NCBI GenBank assembly: GCA_023440705.1
Contig: JAEXRP010000122.1
Span: 1-7,074, forward strand
Length of the DNA stretch: 7,074 nt
Source of the DNA: Soonwooa sp023440705
Lineage (GTDB): Bacteria > Bacteroidota > Bacteroidia > Flavobacteriales > Weeksellaceae
Reading direction: 5' to 3'
The translations under genes and the position numbers were made by a program. The notes beneath the pieces were generated by a model. The model searched no databases, was not told the origin of the DNA, and was given only the letters and a program-made list of their open reading frames with translations. Shown here in pieces: positions 1-3,829 of the stretch (position 1 is the stretch's first letter; every line of letters starts with the position of its first letter).

Positions 1-1
1 G

Positions 2-427
2 GTAAGAGCGCGTTGCAATCGTATACAGTCACTTCCGAATGAGTTGATTTTGTTGACTAATAATTTGCCGTCGGGTTATCATCGCGATATGCAATTGACA
101 AAAGAAATTTTGTTTCCAGCAATCGACTCTTTAAAGGAATGTTTAGAAATTCTAAATTATACGCTTCCAAATATCCAAGTTAAAGACGGGATTTTAGAAG
201 ATGAAAAATACAAATATCTTTTCAGTGTTGAGAAGATTAATGAAGAAGTAAAAGCTGGTGCATCTTTCCGTGATGCTTATGTAAGTGTCGGGAACGCGAT
301 CGAAAATCAAGAATTTGATTACGATATCAAAGATCTCCAACACAGCCACCAAGGCAGTATCGGAAATCTTTGTTTAGATGAAGTTGCGCATCAATTCCAT
401 AAGATTGCTACGAAACTTCAGGCTTAG
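2..427 (+). CDS. argH: Argininosuccinate lyase, C-terminal part (5' truncated by window)
   Basis: This is the final enzyme of arginine synthesis. It cleaves argininosuccinate to arginine and fumarate in the cytoplasm. The reading frame is open from base 2 with no stop, so the gene begins upstream of the window. The first visible residues (VRARCNRIQSLPNE) are already internal sequence, and the TTG at 44 is not a real start. About 141 residues remain. They include the segment LPSGYHRDMQ and the late FRDAY and GSIGNLC segments typical of Bacteroidota-type ArgH C-termini. The family signature GSxxMPxKxNP lies upstream and cannot be seen. The stop TAG (425-427) overlaps the last 4 bp of the convergent regulator gene, and no terminator hairpin lies between them. 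The identification rests on recognised family sequence. Confidence 0.92.
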   Translation, partial: VRARCNRIQSLPNELILLTNNLPSGYHRDMQLTKEILFPAIDSLKECLEILNYTLPNIQVKDGILEDEKYKYLFSVEKINEEVKAGASFRDAYVSVGNAIENQEFDYDIKDLQHSHQGSIGNLCLDEVAHQFHKIATKLQA

Positions 428-879
428 TCAAGTTTGAAAGTAGTAGTTTTCTTTACTTCATGCAGTACAATAGAACTGTGATACAAGCCGATATTCGGCG
501 AATTTGATATGACATTAACAGCGAAGTCGTTGTAAGAGTTGATGTCTTTTGCGATAATTTTTAACATGTAGTCGTACTCACCAGAAAGACTCGTGATTTC
601 TTGCACTTCATCGAATTTTTCGATGTGTTCTTCAAAGGCTTCCAAAGCTTTTTTGGATTGTTCTTTCAGTCGAATGTTGCAATAGACGATGATGTTGAGA
701 CCGAGCTTTTCGCGATTAAGTAGAGCAACATATTTTTCGATGACTTTTTGTTTTTCGAGTTGCTTGATACGCTCGTAAGTTGGCGTGAAGGTAAGTCCAA
801 TCCTCTCTGAGATTTCTTTCACCGATAGTGTAGAGTCTTGTTGAAGAATACTTAGAATCATTCTGTCTTTAGCATCCAT
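424..879 (-). CDS. Lrp/AsnC-family transcriptional regulator
   Basis: This is a 151-residue DNA-binding regulator of the feast/famine (Lrp/AsnC) family, the usual full length. The N-terminus (about residues 1-50) is the winged helix-turn-helix, with DRMILSILQQD, then KEISERIGLT and a recognition helix around TYERIKQLEKQKVI. The C-terminal RAM (ACT-like) effector and oligomerisation domain covers about residues 62-142 and includes the characteristic SGEYDYMLKI. The start is fixed, because an in-frame TAA lies two codons upstream of the ATG at 879-877. The gene converges on argH with a 4-bp overlap and is divergent from the pyr operon, so it could control either. Members often sense amino acids and repress their own gene. 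The effector cannot be told from the sequence, and I give no symbol because the subfamily (Lrp, AsnC or other) is not resolved. Confidence 0.92.
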   Translation of the reverse strand: MDAKDRMILSILQQDSTLSVKEISERIGLTFTPTYERIKQLEKQKVIEKYVALLNREKLGLNIIVYCNIRLKEQSKKALEAFEEHIEKFDEVQEITSLSGEYDYMLKIIAKDINSYNDFAVNVISNSPNIGLYHSSIVLHEVKKTTTFKLD

Positions 880-891
880 GATTTATGATTT

Positions 892-916
892 TTAACAAAA
901 ATATAAAAATTGTTAA
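892..916. promoter_or_regulatory. Inverted repeat TTAACAA-N11-TTGTTAA, candidate operator
   Basis: A perfect 7-bp dyad (892-898 and 910-916, centre 904) overlaps the predicted -7 box of the Lrp/AsnC gene. A further copy of the half-site core TGTTAA lies at 941-946, exactly 30 bp (about three helical turns) beyond the one at 911-916. Position and symmetry suit autorepression by the adjacent Lrp-type regulator, but the AT-rich composition makes this only a candidate. Confidence 0.35.
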
Positions 917-925
917 GAAAAACAA
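896..925 (-). promoter_or_regulatory. Candidate -33/-7 promoter of the Lrp/AsnC gene
   Basis: Read on the minus strand, TTG (925-923) is followed by a 19-bp spacer and TATTTTTG (903-896). This matches the Bacteroidota primary sigma-factor pattern TTG-N(17-23)-TAnnTTTG. Transcription would start near 892-889, giving a 5' UTR of only about 10-13 nt before the ATG at 879. The region is very AT-rich, so a chance match is possible. Confidence 0.5.
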
Positions 926-963
926 CGAGATGATAAAAAATGTTAAAAAGTCTAAAAAATATT

Positions 964-993
964 TTTGAGAATTAATAGAAAAGTCTATCTTTG
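964..993 (+). promoter_or_regulatory. Bacteroidota-type -33/-7 promoter of the pyr leader and operon
   Basis: TTTG (964-967), an 18-bp spacer and TATCTTTG (986-993) match the Bacteroidota consensus TTTG/TAnnTTTG. With the -7 box ending at 993, transcription should begin around 997-1001, at or just before the ATG of the leader ORF (1000). The next gene downstream is pyrB, and no other promoter-like match was seen before carA, so this is probably the main promoter of pyrB-carA-(transposase)-carB. A 9-bp direct repeat, AAAAGTCTA (946-954 and 979-987), partly overlaps the -7 box. Confidence 0.7.
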
Positions 994-999
994 CAGTTA

Positions 1000-1068
1000 A
1001 TGAAAAAAGCATTATTGATATCATTAGATTTACCGGGCGTAAGCGCTCTTTACGATATTTTTAATTAA
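1000..1068 (+). CDS. Putative 22-residue leader peptide upstream of pyrB
   Basis: A short ORF begins with MKKALLISLDL and ends YDIFN before TAA (1066-1068). It lies between the predicted transcription start and an intrinsic terminator. Its stop codon is 1-2 nt from the base of the terminator stem, so a ribosome reaching the stop would cover the 5' arm (1070-1077). This placement fits translation-coupled attenuation, like the pyrBI leader peptide of enteric bacteria, although the residues show no evident homology to that peptide. There is no Shine-Dalgarno sequence and almost no room for a 5' UTR. The peptide has no run of Arg, Asp or other pathway amino acids, which argues against classic amino-acid attenuation and in favour of RNA-polymerase-speed (UTP) sensing. 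Translation is inferred from position only. Confidence 0.55.
   Translation: MKKALLISLDLPGVSALYDIFN
1038..1066 (+). promoter_or_regulatory. Candidate transcription-pause hairpin plus U tract in the pyr leader
   Basis: CGTAA (1038-1042) pairs perfectly with TTACG (1050-1054) around a 7-nt loop. It is followed directly by the U-rich stretch ATATTTTTAATT (1055-1066), which has five consecutive T at 1058-1062. A small hairpin followed by a U-rich run is the arrangement at which RNA polymerase pauses when UTP is scarce in the enteric pyrBI leader. The stem is short, so the assignment depends on context. Confidence 0.45.
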
Positions 1069-1069
1069 A

Positions 1070-1097
1070 AGCGAGGATTGTTGTCCTCGCTTTTTTT
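1070..1097 (+). terminator. Intrinsic terminator in the pyrB leader (attenuator)
   Basis: AGCGAGGA (1070-1077) pairs perfectly with TCCTCGCT (1084-1091) around the 6-nt loop TTGTTG. Seven T follow (1091-1097), and upstream A residues can lengthen the stem against this tract. No gene on this strand ends just upstream, since argH ends about 640 bp away with a divergent gene in between. A terminator placed about 100 nt after a promoter and 22 nt before pyrB is therefore most simply an attenuator that sets read-through into the operon. Confidence 0.82.
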
Positions 1098-1119
1098 GTG
1101 CTCAAAACTCAAAATAAAG

Positions 1120-2010
1120 ATGTTTAATATTACACAACTTAGCCAAGAAAAGATTAACAAGATTATCCAAGATGCCTTGGAAATCGCAGGTGGGAAAAGC
1201 TTCAAAGCCAAGCAAGATATTTTTGTATCGAATTTGTTTTTTGAAGATAGTACAAGAACGAAAACTAGTTTTGACATCGCAGAGCGAAAGTTAGGACTTA
1301 AAGTAGTTCCGTTTGATGCGTCGCACAGTTCGGTTAACAAAGGCGAAAGTCTTTACGACACTGTCAAGACAATCGAAAGTTTGGGCGTTAACTTGGTGGT
1401 GATTCGTCACAAACAAGATCGCTTTTATGAAGATTTAAAAAATATTAACATTCCGATAATCAACGCAGGCGACGGAACGGGAAATCATCCTTCGCAATGT
1501 ATGTTAGATTTGGTGACAATTTTTCAAGAATTTGGAAAGTTTGAAGGTCTTAAAGTTGGGATTGTTGGTGATGTTAAACACAGTAGAGTAGCCAACTCCA
1601 ACGCTGAAGCTCTGCGTAAATTAGGAGCAAAAGTTTACTTCTCAGGACCATCAAAATGGTTTGATGAAGGTGCTATTATTAACGGAACTTTTTTAGCTTT
1701 TAATGAATTAATAAAAGAAGTTGATGTGTTAATATTGTTGAGAATTCAACACGAAAGACATGAAAGTAAACATGGATTTTCGGCAGAAGAATATCATAAA
1801 AAATATGGTTTAACCAAAGAACGTGAAAAGTTGATGAAACCAAATGCCATCATCATGCATCCAGCGCCAATTAACAGAGGTGTTGAGATTGATACAGATT
1901 TGGTGGAATGTGAGCGTTCGAGGATTTTTAAACAAATGGAAAACGGCGTTTATGCAAGAATGGCAATTCTAAAAGACGCTTTGGAACAAAAAGGATTTGA
2001 GTTTGAATAA
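1120..2010 (+). CDS. pyrB: Aspartate carbamoyltransferase, catalytic chain
   Basis: PyrB condenses carbamoyl phosphate with L-aspartate to N-carbamoyl-L-aspartate, the committed step of UMP synthesis. The protein has 296 residues, close to the usual length. The N-terminal carbamoyl-phosphate domain carries STRTKTSF (44-51), the catalytic 80s loop SSVNKGES (70-77) and HPSQ (123-126). The aspartate domain carries GDVKHSRVA (150-158), RIQHER (208-213) and HPAPINRG (247-254). All expected active-site motifs are present. I chose the ATG at 1120, because the frame upstream as far as 1078 runs through the attenuator stem and encodes no family sequence. An A-rich tract (AAAATAAAG) precedes the start. 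No pyrI regulatory-chain gene follows, and carA is next after 83 bp. Expression is probably set by the leader attenuator. Confidence 0.97.
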   Translation: MFNITQLSQEKINKIIQDALEIAGGKSFKAKQDIFVSNLFFEDSTRTKTSFDIAERKLGLKVVPFDASHSSVNKGESLYDTVKTIESLGVNLVVIRHKQDRFYEDLKNINIPIINAGDGTGNHPSQCMLDLVTIFQEFGKFEGLKVGIVGDVKHSRVANSNAEALRKLGAKVYFSGPSKWFDEGAIINGTFLAFNELIKEVDVLILLRIQHERHESKHGFSAEEYHKKYGLTKEREKLMKPNAIIMHPAPINRGVEIDTDLVECERSRIFKQMENGVYARMAILKDALEQKGFEFE

Positions 2011-2019
2011 AAGACAATA

Positions 2020-2076
2020 AGATATGAGATTTCAGATTTCAGACAAATAAAGTCTAAAATCTGATGTCTAATATCT
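2020..2076. repeat. Long imperfect inverted repeat between pyrB and carA
   Basis: Two 25-nt arms (2020-2044 and 2052-2076) flank the 7-nt loop AAATAAA and pair at 21 of 25 positions. Next to the loop the pairing is CAGAC with GTCTA, including one mismatch, and the outer ends AGATAT and ATATCT pair perfectly. Within the arms, short words such as AGATTTC, TCTAA and ATCT recur. No T tract follows on the + strand, so this is not an ordinary intrinsic terminator. It could be an RNA-processing or stability hairpin in the operon mRNA, or a copy of a dispersed palindromic repeat. It fills most of the 83-bp gap between the two genes. Confidence 0.7.
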
Positions 2077-2093
2077 AACATCTAATAAAAAAA

Positions 2094-3176
2094 ATGAAAA
2101 AGAAATTAATATTAGAATCGGGTGAAGTATTCCACGGAACGGGTTTCGGAGCCAATTTGGATACCGATGGAGAAGTGGTTTTCAACACAGGAATGACAGG
2201 TTATCAGGAGTTGATTTCTGACCCATCGTACTGCGGACAAATCGTTTGTATGACGTATCCGTTAATCGGAAATTACGGCATCAACCGCGATGACTACGAA
2301 AGTATAGAACCTGCAATTAAAGGTTTAATTGTAAAAGAAGTTTGTGATTTACCATCGAATTTCAGAACACAAATGGATTTGGATGAGTTTTTCCAAAAGA
2401 AAAATTTAAGCGGAATCGCTGGAATCGACACCAGAAAACTAACGAGAATTCTTCGTAACAAAGGTGTTGTGAAAGGAAAAATCGTTAACGCTGACGCTGA
2501 TGAAACTACAGTAGTTTCAGAATTAAAAGGAACAAACTTCCCAACCAACCAAGTGGAAATGGTTTCAACTAAAACACCTTACGCCGCTCCAGGAAGAGGT
2601 TTGAAAGTTGTTTTGGTAGATTTCGGTTCTAAATTAGGAATTATCCGTGAGCTTTCTCAAAGAGATTGCGACATCACGGTGGTTTCTCAAGATACAACTG
2701 CGGAAGAAATACTGTTGATGGATCCAGATGGTGTGATGCTTTCTAACGGTCCCGGAGATCCAGAAGATGTTCCTCATGCGTTGGAAATGATTCGCGGAAT
2801 TTTGGGCAAAGTTCCAATTTTCGGAATCTGTTTAGGACATCAATTAATCGCTTTGGCTTGTGGTGCTAAAACTTTTAAACTAAAATTCGGACACAGAGGT
2901 GGAAACCATCCAGTTTTAGATTTAGAAAAAAATACGGTGGCGATAACTTCTCAAAATCACGGTTACGCTGTTGACCAAGATTCATTAAAAAATACAGATT
3001 TAATCGAAACGCACATCGCTCTTAACGACAGAACCAACGAAGGTGTAAAGCACAAAATTCATCCTTGTTTCTCTGTACAATATCACCCAGAAGCTAGTCC
3101 AGGTCCAGAAGACGCGAATTATTTGTTTGATGAGTTTATTGAATTAATGTATCAATATAAAAATGTAACAGTTTAA
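2094..3176 (+). CDS. carA: Carbamoyl-phosphate synthetase, small (glutaminase) subunit
   Basis: CarA hydrolyses glutamine and passes the ammonia through a tunnel to CarB for carbamoyl-phosphate synthesis, which serves both pyrimidine and arginine pathways. The protein has 360 residues, slightly shorter than the E. coli subunit. The N-terminal CPSase small-chain domain (about 1-150) contains FNTGMTGYQEL (30-40), DPSYCGQIV (43-51) and GIDTRKLTRILR (110-121). The class I glutamine amidotransferase domain (about 170-352) contains SNGPGDP (217-223), the nucleophile elbow GICLGHQ with Cys246, and the His331/Glu333 pair in QYHPE. The catalytic triad is intact. The start follows an A-rich tract. The TAA stop is only 2 bp before the next ATG, which belongs not to carB but to an inserted transposase gene. 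Confidence 0.97.
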   Translation: MKKKLILESGEVFHGTGFGANLDTDGEVVFNTGMTGYQELISDPSYCGQIVCMTYPLIGNYGINRDDYESIEPAIKGLIVKEVCDLPSNFRTQMDLDEFFQKKNLSGIAGIDTRKLTRILRNKGVVKGKIVNADADETTVVSELKGTNFPTNQVEMVSTKTPYAAPGRGLKVVLVDFGSKLGIIRELSQRDCDITVVSQDTTAEEILLMDPDGVMLSNGPGDPEDVPHALEMIRGILGKVPIFGICLGHQLIALACGAKTFKLKFGHRGGNHPVLDLEKNTVAITSQNHGYAVDQDSLKNTDLIETHIALNDRTNEGVKHKIHPCFSVQYHPEASPGPEDANYLFDEFIELMYQYKNVTV

Positions 3177-3178
3177 TA

Positions 3179-3625
3179 ATGTCAACATTCCGACAAATAT
3201 ATTATCAAATCGTATTTAGCACAAAGTACAGAAAACCTGCTTTGGATATTGAACACGAGGAGGAACTTTACAAATATATTTGGGGAATTTTGAAAAATAA
3301 TAACTGTAAACTTTATCGTATTAATGGAATGCCAGACCATATTCATATTTTCACCGATTTACATCCATCAATTGCGCTAAGTGATTTGATAAGAGATGTT
3401 AAAGTTGCTAGTAACTTGTGGATGAAACAAAGTGGCTTGTTTCCAGAATTTGAAGAGTGGCAAAGCGGATATGGTGCTTTCACTTATTCTGAAAAGGAAA
3501 AAGATGCGGTAATAAATTATATTAAAAATCAGAAAACTCATCATCAAAAAGAAAATTTTGAAACTGAATATAAAAATCTTCTAAAAGATAATGGGATTGA
3601 ATTTGATGATAAATTTTTGTGGTAA
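3179..3625 (+). CDS. tnpA: HUH/Y1 transposase, IS200-like and probably REP-associated (RAYT)
   Basis: This 148-residue single-domain protein belongs to the Y1 transposase family (IS200/IS605 TnpA and REP-associated tyrosine transposases, PF01797 type). These enzymes nick and rejoin single-stranded DNA at hairpins through a 5'-phosphotyrosine. The HUH metal-binding motif is visible as MPDHIHIF (His54, His56). The catalytic segment YIKNQKTHH supplies Tyr114 and Gln118 in the usual Y-x3-Q spacing, and EEWQSGYGAFTYS is another family-typical stretch. The protein therefore looks intact. The ATG lies 2 bp after the carA stop, so the gene should be co-transcribed and perhaps translationally coupled with carA. 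No TnpB partner is present. The palindromes directly downstream suggest a RAYT rather than a free IS200, but RAYT membership needs phylogenetic placement. Confidence 0.86.
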   Translation: MSTFRQIYYQIVFSTKYRKPALDIEHEEELYKYIWGILKNNNCKLYRINGMPDHIHIFTDLHPSIALSDLIRDVKVASNLWMKQSGLFPEFEEWQSGYGAFTYSEKEKDAVINYIKNQKTHHQKENFETEYKNLLKDNGIEFDDKFLW

Positions 3626-3630
3626 AATTT

Positions 3631-3652
3631 GCCATAGGTAAAAACCTAAGGC
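3631..3652. repeat. Imperfect palindrome 1 after the transposase gene
   Basis: GCCATAGGT (3631-3639) pairs with ACCTAAGGC (3644-3652) around an AAAA loop, with 8 of 9 pairs formed and one internal A/A mismatch. It lies 5 bp past the transposase stop. No T tract follows, so it is not a standard terminator. The internal mismatch is a feature also seen in hairpins recognised by Y1 transposases. Confidence 0.6.
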
Positions 3653-3662
3653 TATTAAAATT

Positions 3663-3679
3663 CAGCCGCTTCGCGGCTG
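3663..3679. repeat. REP-like palindrome 2, inverse orientation
   Basis: CAGCCGC (3663-3669), loop TTC and GCGGCTG (3673-3679) form a perfect 7-bp stem. Its reverse complement matches the GAGCCAC-GAA-GTGGCTC palindrome at 3696-3712 at 13 of 17 positions. The four differences form two paired substitutions that keep base pairing. It therefore appears to be a related repeat in the opposite orientation. Confidence 0.7.
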
Positions 3680-3695
3680 CCCATGCCGCAACGAA

Positions 3696-3760
3696 GAGCC
3701 ACGAAGTGGCTCAACAACAATAACCACGGATGCAATCCGTGGAAACAGAAAAAGAAAATG
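3696..3760 (+). repeat. Double-palindrome repeat unit, copy 1
   Basis: The unit holds stem A, GAGCCAC-GAA-GTGGCTC (3696-3712), and the linker AACAACAATAA. Stem B follows, CCACGGAT-GCA-ATCCGTGG (3724-3742), and then an A-rich tail ending in ATG (3758-3760). It recurs exactly 69 bp downstream. The ATG is in frame with carB. Both stems are perfect. Confidence 0.8.
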
Positions 3761-3764
3761 CACC

Positions 3765-3829
3765 GAGCCACAAAGTGGCTCAATATCAATAACCACAGGC
3801 GAAACCTGTGGAAAAAAAGAAAAAACATG
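3765..3829 (+). repeat. Double-palindrome repeat unit, copy 2, ending at the carB start codon
   Basis: Stem A is GAGCCAC-AAA-GTGGCTC (3765-3781), with linker AATATCAATAA. Stem B is CCACAGG-CGAAA-CCTGTGG (3793-3811). The A-rich tail ends in the ATG of carB. Without gaps, 51 of 65 positions match copy 1 by hand count. In stem B two pairs differ from copy 1 by compensatory changes (G-C to A-T and A-T to G-C), so the fold is preserved while the sequence varies. Confidence 0.8.

Larger units (their letters stand above)
3179..3811 (+). mobile_element. Candidate RAYT/REP module inserted between carA and carB
   Basis: The Y1 transposase gene and the palindrome cluster that follows it (3631-3811) separate two genes whose products form one enzyme. 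A Y1 transposase flanked by short hairpin repeats is the known arrangement of REP-associated transposases. The element has no obvious terminal inverted repeats or target-site duplication, as expected for this family. Its exact ends are therefore uncertain and the span given is functional, not structural. Confidence 0.6.

Noticed and set aside
1000..1068. Amino-acid (arginine or aspartate codon) attenuation
   Set aside because: The leader ORF has no Arg codon and only two scattered Asp codons, so there is no regulatory codon run.
1078..1119. Upstream TTG start extending PyrB by 14 residues
   Set aside because: It lies in the loop of the terminator hairpin and encodes no family sequence. The ATG at 1120 gives the normal PyrB N-terminus.
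997..1119. PyrR-binding leader or known riboswitch
   Set aside because: No PyrR gene is present in the window, and I saw no recognisable PyrR-binding loop or aptamer. The leader is too short for most riboswitches. PyrR control from elsewhere in the genome cannot be excluded.
2052..2093. Terminator between pyrB and carA
   Set aside because: The hairpin is followed by TAACATCTAATAAAA, not a T tract, and the genes are functionally linked and co-directional.
3631..3811. CRISPR-like array
   Set aside because: There are only two copies of the larger unit, the repeats are internally palindromic and diverged, there are no unique spacers of constant length and no cas genes.
3179..3811. Complete IS200/IS605 insertion with definable ends
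   Set aside because: I could not identify matching left and right end hairpins with cleavage tetranucleotides, and there is no tnpB. The RAYT/REP reading fits better.
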